The notes: a model not told the origin generated them from the sequence alone. A DNA stretch of 64,000 nt from Drosophila miranda (GCF_003369915.1 NW_022881603.1:5501249-5565248); one strand, 5' to 3'. Shown: positions 45,019 through 59,485, counted from the stretch's first letter. Program-made: numbers and translations.

Positions 45019-45335
45019 TGTTGACGCCCCTTAATAGAATATAGGATTAAATTACTTTATAAAGGTTAACCATTTGAATATTTGAATTAATATGTAAATA
45101 TTACTAAAATTGTGAATTAATTTGAAGTTGGCGCGTTACATTATGTACATATAAAGAAGCGCAATCGATAGTATCAATAGTATCGAGCCAAAACGATCTG
45201 AATTCTGCTCACTAGATTTAAGAGACATACGAAATAAAACGAACGAGCAAGGAACTACATCGAGCGGATTAAGGAAGGTCTTAATTGTGTAGACGGATTC
45301 CACTGGAAAACTGTTGGAGGGACTTAGCTCGTACA
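45019..45335 (+). repeat. BEL 5' LTR
   Basis: TGTTGACGCC...CTCGTACA, 317 bp, with a CGATAGTATCAATAGTATCGA palindromic piece and an AATAAAA signal near 45234. Confidence 0.95.
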
Positions 45336-46041
45336 TTTGGCGCCCGAGCAGGGACGTTTGGAGAAGGTTCAATTACCGGATGGAGTTCACGACTGGAACT
45401 CAATAAATATTTCACCCTGAGTCTGGCTGACGGCGAGTGCGACAGCGGCTTCGGTATTGAATTGTGATTGTGAACTGCTTTGAGCATCTAATATTTCTTG
45501 CAGGCATGTTTAGTTCCAATTCGATGTGTGTGAATAATCTTAAAACAATACAATTGTTTTAGTGTCAAGTGGTCGCGGCTTTGAGACTTCTGCGCTTTAA
45601 TTGTTCTGTAAGCGGGGTCTCGTGTAGAAAGCAGATTACAATTACAGTTAGCTTGAGCGCTTAGGTATCTGCATACACACATACAGCCTATTGCGTGCAC
45701 TGCTATACGTTGAAGCAAGGCACATTCATACTTGCATATATATGCAGTTACAAGCCGGCACCTAAAGAACAGTAATTGCTATTTGACATTGATTTAACTT
45801 TGTAGTCGTTTCTTCTTTGCCTGCCGGTTCGTTGGGGCGCAAGTACACATTTTGGTACAGTGGCGCACAGTGGTCAATTGTTGATCAATTATTGAATTGG
45901 GCAGTGTAGTGAGAATTTAAAGTTAGCCGATTATTGAATAGAGTGGCTAAACTTGGTACCGTGTTACTTACTCATGCCAATATTGAGTATTTTTTATTGT
46001 TAAATTGTCAAGGGTAACACCGGTGTAAATAGTCAGTGCAA
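45336..46041 (+). other. BEL leader (primer site and 5' UTR)
   Basis: Begins with the primer binding site and runs about 0.7 kb to the gag start. No ORF of its own. Confidence 0.75.
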
Positions 46042-48885
46042 ATGGCACCTAGAAAGGGTAAAGATGCGGAGGTGCTCACTTCTCGAACGGCGTTAATGAA
46101 TTCCTTTGTCCGTAACAAGGTCTATATCGAAAAAAGTAGCGACTCCATGACGGCTGCGGAGCTGGAAGCCAGGTTAAGTCTAATTGAGACAAACTTTAAT
46201 CAGTTCTGCAACATTCAGGCTAAAATTGAACACGATAGCGAGGACGCCAGCGAATATGAAAGCCGCTATGAAGCTGAGGAGGTTTATTGCGAATTAAAGG
46301 CCAAGTTACTAAGCTGTCTTGGAAATAGGGGACGGCGGCAGTCCAATGTAGGTGATCTTCTAAATAGCACACAGGTGTCTCGTTCATCGAGACTTCCCAA
46401 GCTAAAGCTGCCTGAGTTCGCTGGAAAGTTTACGGAATGGACCAGCTGGTACAACACCTTTGCTACTCTAATAGAATCAGACTCTGAATTGGATGAGTTG
46501 TCTAAATTTATTCATTTGAGATCATCGTTAGGAGCTGGACCGTTAAGTGCGATTGAGGGTTTGGAATTAACAGGGCCTAATTATCGCAAGGCACTACGAT
46601 TATTGAAAGATCGCTATGAAAATAAGGCAATTATTCTGCAATCACATGTACAGGAGCTATTCAACTTAAGGCGGCTAAAAAGACCCGACTCAGAGGGACT
46701 GAGAGTGCTGGTAGACAATGTAAATGCCCAATTAGTAGCACTCAAGTCGTTAAGCGACGATAAGGAGATTCTGGATGCAGTAATTTTCCATCTGATTCGC
46801 ACAAAGCTTGATGAAGATACAATGGATAGGTGGGAAGTTGAGTGGGATTGCCAAAAGTTACAGTCGTGGTCATTGTTATCGCAGTTTCTGATAAACAGAG
46901 GAGTCAATATGGCAAATAGGGAAGTTCGGCGAGGCAATGGAGCCCGACCCAGTGGTAAAGGTGAGATGAAAAATGCGACCTTAGCTGCAACAATAGGCAG
47001 CAATGGCTGCTACGTTTGTCCTGGGACCCATGGATTGAAAGGGTGTCAAAGGTTTAACGAACTATCACCAGTACAACGTTACCATGAGGCGAAGAAGCAT
47101 TCGCTGTGCCTGATTTGTTTTAGCAAGCGACATACAACTAGAAACTGTAATGGTCCGCGATGTAGGATTTGCAGCAAGCCGCATCATGAACTTCTGCATC
47201 GAGAGATACCTATTGTTGCCAATGAGCCGGGGCTCAAAGGGCAGGAGTTGCAAGAGCCAAAGTCACTGCATAGCTCCCTATTGTCTAGATCATCCACCAA
47301 CTTTCTTGCGACCGCTGTAGTTCAAATCAAAGCTATAGACGGAGGATATCGCAATTGCAGGTGCGTGTTAGATTCCGGTAGTCAATTAAATTTTCTGACG
47401 GCTAGGATAGTCTCGGCCCTGGGTCTAGAAATGCGCGACTCAGTCATACAACTCAGTGGTATTGGAAATGCAAAATCTCAAGTTATGGGAGAGGTGCAAG
47501 CGACTTTTAAATCTAGAGTCACCAGATATATGACTACCGAGGACTTCTGTGTGCTGAAGGAAATAACTCAGTATAACCCAACAAGCTCAGGAATTTGTTC
47601 GGAGTGGGTTCCACCCAAGGGAGTTACGCTGGCCGACCCTACATTTCAGTCCGGGGAAGGTATTGACATGCTAGTTGGAGTCACATTGTTTTTCAAGCTA
47701 ATTGTAGCAGGGCAAATAAAACTAGGAGCACACCTTCCAAGGCTTCAAAAGTCTCTGTTAGGCTGGGTCGTCGTAGGTGAATTCACGAAATCTTCTGAAG
47801 TTGCACTGTTAGCAACTGACATTGAACGAAAGGTGTCGAAAAATGATCAGCTGCAAGAGCTCGTACAAAGGATTTGGAAGTGTGAAGAAGTCCCTGAAAC
47901 AGTAGATAAGTTCACTGAGGAAGAAAAACAGTGCGAAGATTGTTTTGTGACGCCTGTTAAGCAGGAGGCCTCAGGACATTTAGTGTTAGCTCTGCCCTTT
48001 AAGAATCCTAAAGTTGAGTTAGGCGAAACTTATCAAATCGCACTTACCAGGTTCTTGAATTTAGAGAAGAGGTTAAATCGTAGCCAAGCGCTGAAGGAAC
48101 AATATGTTCACTTTATTGAAGAATATCGCCAGTTAGGGCATTTAAAGGCAATAGAGCCCGCCGGACAAGAAAAGGTCGAATACTTCATGCCACATCATCC
48201 GGTTATTCGCCCAGAGAGTTTGACGACCAAGTTACGAGTCGTATTTGATGCCTCATGTAGATCTAGCAACGGCAGGTCACTGAACGACGCAACCTTGGTT
48301 GGTCCAACGTTGCAGCCTGATCTGTTCGAGACTTTGACCAGGTTCCGTTTCTATAGATACGCCCTTACGGCTGTAAAGCGAAGTTTCTATATGGATGATA
48401 TGCTGTGTGGAGCCGAATCAAAAGAGGAACTGACAAAGTTCGAGCTGCACAAATGGCGCAGCAATTATCAAGGAATGGACAACAAAACCAGCCTAGAGCC
48501 CCTGATGCTACAAACAGAGGACGCAGCTAAAACTTTGGGGATATATTGGTCAAGTCTAGAGGACAAATTCCAATTTTGCTTTAACATAAAGGTCTGCGCA
48601 ATCGCCACGAAGCGATCAATGCTGTCCGAATTGGCTCAGGTGTTTGATCCGTTAGGGTTCTTGAGTCCCTTGCTGATCTTGGGCAAGATCTTTGTTCAGG
48701 AACTTTGGCTTCTAAAGCAGGATTGGGACGAGGAGTTACCAGCAAGCTGCGCAACTCAATGGCTTCGATATAGAGAAGAACTGAAACTAATTGACAAATT
48801 TTCAATTCCGCGATTACGGCCGACCCATGCACTTTGCAACTGTTTGGTTTCTCTGACGCATCCAACAGAGCTTACGGCGGCGTAA
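46042..48885 (+). pseudogene. BEL gag-protease-RT frame with internal RT deletion
   Basis: The first ATG in frame is 46042 (MAPRKGKDAEVLTSR). The gag domain (KLPEFAGKFTEWTSWYNTF, DUF1759-like) is followed by Cys/His knuckles (CYVCPGTHGLKGC; HSLCLICFSKRHTTRNC; CRICSKPHHELLH). The DUF1758-type protease has VLDSGSQLNFL with Asp near residue 444. In RT, RVVFDASCRSS and LVGPTLQPDLFETLTRF are present, but the sequence then jumps within a few residues to SFYMDDMLCG (catalytic Asp pair near 785). RT motif A and its Asp are deleted in frame. The frame ends near 48885, one shift before RNase H. A full-length BEL protein would be about 1,600-1,800 residues. Confidence 0.92.
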
Positions 48886-50390
48886 TTTATGCTCGTGTTA
48901 GAGATGAAGGGGGAGGAATTTTGGTGCGACTGGTAACGGCCAAGTCCAAAGTAGCCCCAGTTAGGGTAACATCATTGCCACGCTTAGAGTTACAAGGGGC
49001 ATTGTTAGTGGCCAAGCTAATGGCAAAGGTATGCGCCTGTCTTCACATACCAGTAGAGAATGTTAACTATTTCACGGACTCCACAATTGTGTTAAATTGG
49101 CTGTCGTCACATGCTAGTCGATGGACCACCTTCGTTGCCAATAGGGTGGCTCAAATACAAGAGCTCACACATATACAGGATTGGTTCAAGGTCGACACCA
49201 AATCAAACCCTGCGGATATTGTATCTAGGGGATTATTGGTAACCGAATTGAGCAAGTCAACGATGTGGTGGAACGGTCCAGAATTTTTAATGGACGCAGC
49301 AGATGACTGGACCAAATTTAATTGGAGTGAGGAAATACAAACAGTTCCAGAGGAGAGGAAATGTAAGTTCTCGCTGACAGTTGGAAAGGTAGAAAGTAAT
49401 GAGAAGTTAGATGTCGTGGGGAGATGCAAATTTGCAAATGATTTCTTCAAATTGCAGCGAGTTTTTAGCTATATTTTTCGCTGGCGTAGAATATCGTTGA
49501 GATCAAACTCAAATGAAACAGGCAACCTTACTGCAGCTGAAATGGAGGGCGGATTGCGCTATATTGTATATAATGTGCAGCAGTTGAGCTTGCATGAGGA
49601 ATTCATTAAGCTTAAAGAGGGAAAGGTGATCAAATCAGCGAGAATTCAGAGTTTAAGCCCGTTTTTACAAGAGGAAGAGGGAATAACTATTATTCGAGTC
49701 GGCGGAAGGTTGTCCAATGCCGAATTGCCATTTGACACAAGGCATCCCATCTTAATTCCGAGCAACCATAAAGTCGTAGAGGCGCTTGTTGAACTCACAC
49801 ATCGAAAGAATTTACATGCCGGGGCACAATCGCTATGTGCCATTTTGCGACAGAGATATTGGGTAATCAATTGCAGGAAACTTGCCCGCAGGGTGATCCG
49901 TGGCTGCATACCATGCTTTCGTCGTCGGCCGCTCGCTGAAACACAGCTGATGGGAGCGCTGCCAGCTAACCGAGTGCGAGGCAATATCTCCCCCTTCGAG
50001 CGCGCTGGACTGGACTTTGCTGGACCAATATGGATGCACTTTCACATGCGAGGAAAACGACCAGTAAAGGTGTATCTGTGCATATTTGTATGCTTTGCAA
50101 CAAAGGCCTGCCATATAGAGATCGTGTCGGACTTAAGCTCAAATGCGTTCATCGCGGCGCTAAAACGGTTCTTTGCAAGACGTGGATTGAGTTCTGACCT
50201 ATATTGCGACAACGCCACCAATTTTGTAGGTGCGTCACGAGAGCTCAACAGAGCTTTCGACTCGCCAAGTCAGATGCTCATTGACGACGAATGCAGCCAG
50301 CGAGGGGTCAGGTTTCACTTCATCCCCCAACGCTCCCCTCACTTTGGAGGATTATGGGAGAGCGCCGTGAAGGTGGCCAGCTGCTGGTGA
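48834..50390 (+). pseudogene. BEL RNase H-integrase frame
   Basis: In a different frame from the upstream part: RNase H starts LFGFSDASNRAYGGVIY and has LPRLELQGALLVAKL and YFTDSTIVLNWL. The integrase head has HAGAQSLCAILRQRYW and CIPCFRR, and the core has DFAGPIWMHF, LYCDNATNFVGA and the Glu in PHFGGLWESAVK. A second frameshift at about 50373 ends it. The frame joint near 48825-48840 reflects a small indel. Confidence 0.9.
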
Positions 50391-50950
50391 AATGCACCAA
50401 CAGCACAGCACTTAACTACGAAGATCTTGCGACTGCCATCACACAAGTAGAAGCGGTGATGAATTCTAGACCTCTGCATCCCTTGTCATCGGACCCGAAT
50501 GACTTCGAGGCGCTAACTCCCGGTCATTTCTTGGTTGGCCGACCCCTGAACGCGTTAGTAGAACCAGTAGACGACGCACTGTTGAAACTGTCCATGAGCA
50601 ACCATTGGAAACGCATTCTAATGGTACACCACATGTTCTGGCACCGCTGGTCGTCGGAATATTTGACGTTGCTGCAGAAGCGGACAAAGTGGAGCACTGT
50701 AGCCAACAACATTCAACTTGGTACACTGGTCCTTATTGCGGAAGACAACGCTCCGCCCGGACAATGGCTGCTGGGAAGAGTTGCAGAGTTACACCCAGGA
50801 GCTGATGGTGCAGTTCGGGTTGTAACACTCAGGACCAAGACTGGATTATTTAAGCGCAACGTACATAAGCTCTGCCCGCTGCCTACAGATGCCGATGAAC
50901 TTAATGTTGGAAGGAGCTTCCAAGGTGGGGAGAATGTTGACGCCCCTTAA
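50376..50950 (+). pseudogene. BEL integrase C-terminus (DUF5641-like)
   Basis: The third frame continues after the frameshift with LNYEDLATAITQVEAVMNSRPL, TPGHFLVGRPLNAL and LGTLVLIAEDNAPPGQWLLGRV, the conserved C-terminal module of BEL integrases. The stop codon lies inside the 3' LTR (50948-50950), overlapping its first 16 bases. Confidence 0.88.
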
Positions 50951-51251
50951 TAGAATATAGGATTAAATTACTTTATAAAGGTTAACAATTTGAATATTTG
51001 AATTAATATGTAAATATTACTAAAATTGTGAATTAATTTGAAGTTGGCGCGTTACATTATGTACATATAAGGAAGCGCAATCGATAGTATCAATAGTATC
51101 GAGCCAAAACGATCTGAATTATGATCACTAGATTTAAGAGACATACGAAATAAAACGAACGAGCAAGGAACTACATCGAGCGGATTAAGGAAGGTCTTAA
51201 TTGTGTAGACGGATTCCACTGGAAAACTGTTGGAGGGACTTAGCTCGTACA
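50935..51251 (+). repeat. BEL 3' LTR
   Basis: 317 bp; about four differences from the 5' LTR (for example CCATTTG versus CAATTTG and ATAAAG versus ATAAGG). Confidence 0.95.
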
Positions 51252-51256
51252 GAAGC

Positions 51257-51680
51257 GGTGCCCCACTCTGATTGCACCCGTCTGCAACCTAGGAGGTTCC
51301 TTATCCACAGGTTGATTGCTGGGTGTGTATTAGTTGCTACCAGGCAATTTGTTATTGCTTCCGTAGCCACGTTGTTGAATGCTCCGGAGATGTCCACGAA
51401 TACTCCCAGTGCATACTTTTTATTGTGAAGGGCTTTCTCAATGGTAGCTACTACCGAATGTAGTGCGGTCTCCACCGATTTCCCTTTAGTATAGGCATGC
51501 TGGTTGGTTGACATCAGTCCCCCTACCTCATTCCTGATGTGTAAGTCCAGCAGCTTTTCTAGCGTTTTTAATATAAAGGAGGTAAGGCTTATCGGTCTAT
51601 AGTCCTTGGGACTCGCATGGCTGCACTTTCCTGCCTTTGGGAGGAAGACAACTCTCGAGGTTCTCCATTGGATAGGGATA
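51257..51680 (-). pseudogene. LINE ORF2, RT N-terminal part
   Basis: The minus strand reads from the truncated 5' edge: TSRVVFLPKAGKCSHASPKDYRPISLTSF (RT fingers), NQHAYTKGKSVETALHSVV, ALGVFVDISGAFNNV (motif A, catalytic Asp present) and WIRNLLGCRRVQSEWGTAS, stopping at the BEL target site. It is continuous with 43350-45013 when the BEL element is removed. Confidence 0.9.
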
Positions 51681-51692
51681 TATTTCTATATA

Positions 51693-51959
51693 ACGTTAAA
51701 AATTAAATTTAATAGTTTGTCAGAGTTTTTAACAGTCCAAAGATTGTTTAACAGGGCCATGTTAGCCTTTCAACTGTCAGCAGGTTTTCAAAAATAGTTT
51801 AATTTCATTTGATATATCGATATTGTATCAATATGTATATAACATCGCCAGATAACGATTCAATGCCCGAGCGCCCACTCCTTTTTTAGTAGAGCGAATT
51901 GGACATCTTTTAATTCATGCTGGAACGACATATCAACGGATCCTTTAAAAGTGGACAAG
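51693..51959. other. intergenic DNA upstream of small ORFs
   Basis: Contains ATATCGATATTGTATCAATATG near 51813, a DRE-like site. No ORF is supported. Confidence 0.4.
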
Positions 51960-52100
51960 ATGGACAGTAACAGATTGGAGTACCTGGGCAAAGCCCTTGC
52001 ACCAAAAGTGTCAGAGATTATGATATATGTATGTATGCTGCAAACCTTCAACCACAAGAGGATCTTCGGCGGTATCCTGTATATTTTTTGGCCCGTGTAG
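51960..52100 (+). CDS. small ORF of 46 codons with a hydrophobic C-terminus
   Basis: ATG at 51960 opens MDSNRLEYLGKALAPKVSEI and ends in a hydrophobic RIFGGILYIFWPV tail before TAG at 52098-52100. A DRE-like promoter site lies 150 bp upstream. The shape, a short charged helix then one possible membrane segment, resembles small mitochondrial or ER proteins, but I recognise no family. An internal GTATGT could be a splice donor, giving a different C-terminus. It may be chance. Confidence 0.3.
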   Translation: MDSNRLEYLGKALAPKVSEIMIYVCMLQTFNHKRIFGGILYIFWPV

Positions 52101-52453
52101 TTGGGGCAATGTTTTAATTAACCACTCCCAACACCCTGCACACATTGATGTCATGGCTTCAACGAACATCTACAAACATTTACAAACATTATTATTTTCC
52201 GCGGTTTAACTCAAAAAAAAAATATAATTAATTTAAATTACAAGGCTCGGTCCTTGAACTCTTAGAATACTACAATTTGTATAATTCACCCCATTTCTTA
52301 TGAAGGCACTCATTGGATCGCCTGGCCCGATATCCCTACAATGAATCAGGTCTGCAAAGGTGCAGAAATCAGCTTCCCTTTGTATACGTAGTTTAGCTAA
52401 ATTACTTGGCAGAGTAGTTAGACACACTAGTTGTTTGATTTTAGTACAAGGCA
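52101..52453. other. intergenic DNA, overlapping weak minus-strand frame
   Basis: A 73-codon minus-strand frame (52233-52454) overlaps the start of the next plus-strand ORF and has no recognisable domain. TTTTAG at 52439-52444 could be an acceptor for the ORF beginning at 52454. Confidence 0.35.
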
Positions 52454-52912
52454 ATGCCGGTTCTGCTCTTGTTTAATTATTTTGGCGAATATCAAACAAC
52501 TTCATCGGCCTTCGTATGGATTTGCAAACTGTGCAAACAATCTAGGCGCCTACTTAAGCGCTATCGCTGGGCTTTTGGAGACATATCCAAGTCAAGCATC
52601 GGCAAGACTTGTGTCTCTTTCCAATCTCAACATGAAGCTAATCTCGCTGAACTGCATTCCTCGTCTAGTTCGCCAAGTTCGAGCACCAGCAACAGTGGAA
52701 ACGCCAAGCATGTGGTAGTCTCCAATTTGAAGTACACGGCTGTCAGGAGGATCCGGGTCGGCAGCAGCACCTCCAGCACTGCGACCACCCGGAGTGCCTC
52801 AGTGCGCAACAAGAAACTGAGGGCCAAGCGGGCCCAGGCCAAGTGTACCCAGGCCAAGCGTAGTCAGGCTAGGCGCTCCAAGGCTCTGAACGGCCGCAGG
52901 ACCAGGGGCTAA
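52454..52912 (+). CDS. small basic protein, not recognised
   Basis: 152 codons from ATG 52454 to TAA-type stop region (52912). The N-terminal part has three aromatic-rich segments and several Cys (WICKLCKQSRR). The middle is Ser-rich (SSSSSPSSSTSNS). The C-terminus is strongly basic and repetitive (KRAQAKCTQAKRSQARRS). Composition suggests nucleic-acid or chromatin binding, as in many fast-evolving male-germline proteins, but that is a guess. A splice acceptor just upstream suggests an earlier exon. The long clean frame with biased composition makes coding plausible. Confidence 0.45.
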   Translation: MPVLLLFNYFGEYQTTSSAFVWICKLCKQSRRLLKRYRWAFGDISKSSIGKTCVSFQSQHEANLAELHSSSSSPSSSTSNSGNAKHVVVSNLKYTAVRRIRVGSSTSSTATTRSASVRNKKLRAKRAQAKCTQAKRSQARRSKALNGRRTRG

Positions 52913-53244
52913 GCTAATCTGAGGGAGTGGATCCGATCCCATTCCGCTCTATGGCCATGTTATCTATTCAGTTAAAAGTCAATCTTTTATTTTGAGTTCA
53001 TTCTAAACACAAAAAACACTTAAGTTTATCGACAGACGAATTAAATTAGATAAATACGTAACTTGTACTGTTTGTTTATGCTATTTTGAATTGAAAGTAG
53101 AGACATTTGAGATGGAACTACCTGGAACCCGCCACCGAACTACAAACTAAAGAATCACATAGTACAAAATCGAACGCCATCGACGAGTGAGGACCTGTAC
53201 CAGCACCAGAACCAGATCCAGTCCGGACCAGCTGCTGGTTTCAT
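52913..53244. other. intergenic, 3' flank of Dat
   Basis: AT-rich with minus-strand 3' UTR of Dat likely. No other feature. Confidence 0.4.
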
Positions 53245-56049
<2,805 letters not shown>

Positions 56050-56146
56050 GTTGAGCGGGCAGGTTCGGGGTCTGGTGCAAGGTCTGCGTTTGTTTTGCTT
56101 TTATGATTTTGTTTATTGCAAAATAGCGATAATTTTTTCTGGTTTT

Positions 56147-57210
56147 TATACCCGATACTCAAAATGAGTATTGGGGTATATTAGATTTGTGGTAAAAGTG
56201 GATGTGTGTAACGTCCAGAAGGAATCGTTTCCGACCCCATAAAGTATATATATTCTTGATCAGAATCAATAGCCAAGTCGATTGAGCCCTGTCTGTCTGT
56301 CCGTCTGTCCGTCCGTCCGTCTGTCCGTCTGTCCGTCCCCTACAGCGCCTAGTGCTCAAAGACTATTAGAGCTAGAGCAACGATGTTTTGGATCCAAGCT
56401 TCTGTGATATGTCACTGCTACAAAAATATTTCAAAACTTCGCCCCGCCCACTTCCGCCCCCACAAAGGACGAAAATCTGTGGCATCCACAATTTTAAAGA
56501 TATGAGAAAACCAAAAACGTAGAATTGTAGAGAATGACCATATCTTTAAGACTGCGGAATCGTATTATTGTTATAGCCAGCATCAAGAAAACAATTTCAT
56601 TTTTTCTCGCCCTGTCTCTCTCTAACACACACGTAGCATAGGCGGCTTTGCTTAGAGTACAACATTAGCGCCTAGATCTCAGAGACTACAAAAGCTAGAG
56701 CAACCAAATTTGGTATCCACACTCCTAATATATCGGACCAAGACGAGTTTGTTTCAAAATTACGCCACACCCCCATCCGCCCCCGCAAAGGACGAAAATC
56801 TGGGGATATTCACAAATCTCAAAGACTATTAAGGCTAGAGTAACCAAATTTGGTATCCGCACTCCTGTTAGATCTCACTATAAAACGTATATCTCAAAAT
56901 TTCGCCCCACCCCCTTCCGCCCTTCCGCCCACAAAGGACGAAAATCTGTTGCATCCACAATATTGAGGATACGAGAAAACTAAAAACGCAGAATCATAGA
57001 TAATGATCATATATATCAGATTGCTGAATCTGGATCAGATCAGATCATTTTTATAGCCAAAAGGAACAAATCAATTTGCACTGGCTACGCAGCACCCGAC
57101 GTCACGCTCAGACTGATTTTCTGTCTCTCTCGCACGCACTCTTTGTCGTGTCGTTTAATATTAGCGGCGTCTGCCGAAGGAGAGCCATACTGCGGTGTCC
57201 GCAGCAACTC
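56147..57210 (+). mobile_element. DINE-1/INE-1-like element, second copy
   Basis: Begins with the same TATACCCGATACTCAAAATG, includes the TTTCCGACCCCATAAAG block missing from the left end of copy 1, a tetranucleotide array (56288-56337) and the same CCGCCC/GCTAGAG body. It ends in the TGCGGTGTCCGCAGCAACTC hairpin at 57191-57210. It lies about 100 bp upstream of the Dat long-isoform ATG, on the opposite strand. Confidence 0.75.
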
Positions 57211-58622
57211 ACAACGTTCCCCCTCGTTTTTTTTTTTCGTTTCTTCTTTGGAAATGGGAAAATATACATATGTATAGCGAAATTTTCCCTTGTTCTGCTT
57301 TTTGCTCTGTTCTTGAAAATTTTGCTGGCGCGCGCTTTTTGCGACGGTTTTGTTTATTTATTCCGCAGCTGGAGCTTTATTTATATTGGATTCTGTTTGA
57401 TTTTTAATTTTACTTTGCTTTGTTAAACAGTTAAGTAAGCAGTAAGCAGACACCGATATGCACAGACACACGCGCTGGATAAACGATGAATGAAATTTAA
57501 TATACTCGTATTAAACAAAGAAATTTAAGGCAGGATAAACCGGGAGCTGGCTGGCAGCAGGAGCACTATATCTGCGTTCCCAAAAGCGGTTTCGGTATCT
57601 TCGAACTGGTGGTGTATCCTTGCTTGCAGCTAAGTTGCCTGAGAGCCAGCAGTGACTGCCAAACAGTGGGGTGCACTTTATATAGTTTTTATATCCGATC
57701 CAATCCGATCCGATGCGATGCGATCCGATCCGACACGCAGCGTGAACCGAGCCGAGCGGTACGTGAACTCAGGCAACAACAACTCGAACTCAAATCGTGG
57801 CGCGGCGAGAGAAAATATCAATCTTACAGAGCTCGACATCGACAACGACGTCTGGTCTGGTGTGGTCTGGCCGGGCCTGGTCTGTACCGTTCCGTTCCGT
57901 TGTTGCTGCCGTTCGCAACTGAGCGACCTGGCCAGAACGCTCGAGCATACGCTTTGCTGGGCTTCATATGGGATATGCCAGTCGCAGTCGGTCCGATCGT
58001 GGATCGATGGATGTGCCTCAGCTCTCTTTCGTACGTACATACATTCGGAGAGAGGCACGGCACGGCCCTGGGGTTCGGTTCGGTTTGGATCTCTCTCTCT
58101 CCCACTCTTTGAGCAAAGAAAGCAGAAAGCAGGCCAAGCCTGAAAACATAGAGGGGGAGGGAGAGCGAGCAGCCAGAGAGCGAAGGTAACGTGATTCGTG
58201 ACCGGCTTTCTTGGCGAAAAATCGAGTTTTCATCTGTTTCCTGTACTATCCAGGATGGGTCATTCCCCATGTCCCCATGCCACTTCCGTTCCTCCGCTGC
58301 TTGGTAAGCTTGCGGTTTGTTAGTTGATTTGGGAACTCGTTTATCGAAAATTTTTCTTGATTTATTGCGGTTTTTTTGGATAAGAGCACTCTAGGGCTCT
58401 GTGGCCTGCTCTCGGTTTAGTTTTTTGTTTAATTTGGCGCGCGCTCTACGGCCAATTATCACCCGAACTCTGCCACGCAAATACCATCCCATTGAAATAT
58501 TCATATTATTCACTTAATTCATTCCGCGGCGCACTCCCTCCTTTTAATTATTCATAATTCAAGCGAAACCCCGAACTTTTTTCCAGTCTCCCTCCCATTT
58601 GCGGAATGAAATTAAGGAATAT
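57211..58622. other. intergenic DNA, upstream of Dat
   Basis: Contains CGATCCGATGCGATG repeats near 57700-57735 and TCTGGTCTGG/CCGTTCCGTTCC repeats near 57850-57900. The overlapping frames on both strands there are produced by these repeats. Possible 5' UTR of a further gene, but nothing identifiable. Confidence 0.4.
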
Positions 58623-58634
58623 TAATATTGTATT

Positions 58635-59485
58635 GTAGGGAGGACTGGGAGATGGGCGAACCAGGACCTGCAAATGCGGTCCACTTCTACACTGATGGCT
58701 CAAAGCTAGACGGCCTCGTGGGAGGCGGAGTCTACTGCAGCGAGCTGAACATCAGTCATTGCTTCAGGCTCCCGGATCACTGTAGTGTGTTCCAAGCGGA
58801 GGTTGAAGCCATCAAGGAGGCCATTTCGATCGTCTCCAAACTACTTCTAGATACGCACTTAGTGTGCGTCTTCTCGGACACTCAAGCAGCTATCAAAGCT
58901 CTAAGCTCAATATCGTCGAACTCAGCGACTGTAAATGACTGCCGCAGGTCTCTGCACGAGATCGCAGAGCAGTTAGATCTCTTCCTTATATGGGTCCCCG
59001 GCCACAGGGACATCGAGGGGAACGACGCCGCCGACGAGCTAGCCAGGCAGAGTACTACGATTCCTCTCCTATCGGAGAGGGAGCAAGTAGCGATGCCCTT
59101 GGCTACGTGCAGGAGATGGCAGCAAACCGTTTCCTGTAAAGTCTCAAGATTGATATGGCCACATCGATCGAAGAAGCGCTCAGCAGAGCTGTATAAACTC
59201 AGCAGAGCACAGTGCTCTGCAGTTACAAGAGCCATCACGGGACACTGGCAGATCGGCACTCATGCCGCTAGACTGTCAATCCCTCATAACGACTTCTGCA
59301 GGAGTTGTCGCGATGAGGAGGAGGAGGAATCGGTCCCCCACTTCTTCTGCCACTGCCCAGCCCTTGGAAATCGTCGTCTTCGTATTCTCGGGGCCGCTTT
59401 CCTCACGGACATTTCGGACCTGTCCGAAATCAAACCAGGGACCTTGTCCAAATACATCCAAGCCACCGGATGGGACTGCCCTTAA
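58635..59485 (+). CDS. LINE ORF2 C-terminal fragment: RNase H and Cys/His motif
   Basis: Open from the insertion edge to the stop at 59483-59485. RNase H signature: VHFYTDGSKLDGLVGGG (Asp), CSVFQAEVEAIKEAI (Glu), VCVFSDTQAAIKAL (Asp) and IWVPGHRDIEGNDAADELA (His). The end carries CRSCRDEEEEESVPHFFCHC. The RT domain is absent, so the copy is dead on arrival. The absence of stops indicates youth. It reads like LOA/Bilbo-type elements, but I do not assign a family. Confidence 0.9.

Larger units (their letters stand above)
45019..51251 (+). mobile_element. BEL/Pao LTR retrotransposon inserted in the LINE
   Basis: 6,233 bp with 317-bp LTRs (45019-45335 and 50935-51251) that differ at about four positions. 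Target duplication GAAGC is at 45014-45018 and 51252-51256. The primer site TGGCGCCCGAGCAGGGAC (from 45338) resembles the Lys-tRNA type. A polypurine stretch AAGGTGGGGAGAA precedes the 3' LTR. It is on the plus strand, opposite to the host LINE. Removing it rejoins the LINE RT frame across the junction (GTAS...VKEAHRGTPQGG). Confidence 0.95.
43263..51681 (-). mobile_element. LINE (I/LOA-side, RNase H-bearing), split by a BEL element
   Basis: 11-bp target duplication ATTTCTATATA (43252-43262 and 51682-51692). The minus-strand 3' end is an (CCTAA)n tail, seen on plus as GGTTAGGTTAGGTT at 43263. Coding parts are 51257-51680 (RT fingers) and 43350-45013 (RT palm to RNase H and Cys/His end). The piece 45014-51256 is a BEL insertion with its own duplication. 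The LINE is 5'-truncated inside RT. The same tail ends the element at 58635-59619. Confidence 0.92.

Noticed and set aside
57609-58270. Overlapping 120-170-codon frames on both strands
   Set aside because: Produced by CGATCC and TGGTC simple repeats; no domain, and no strand is preferred.
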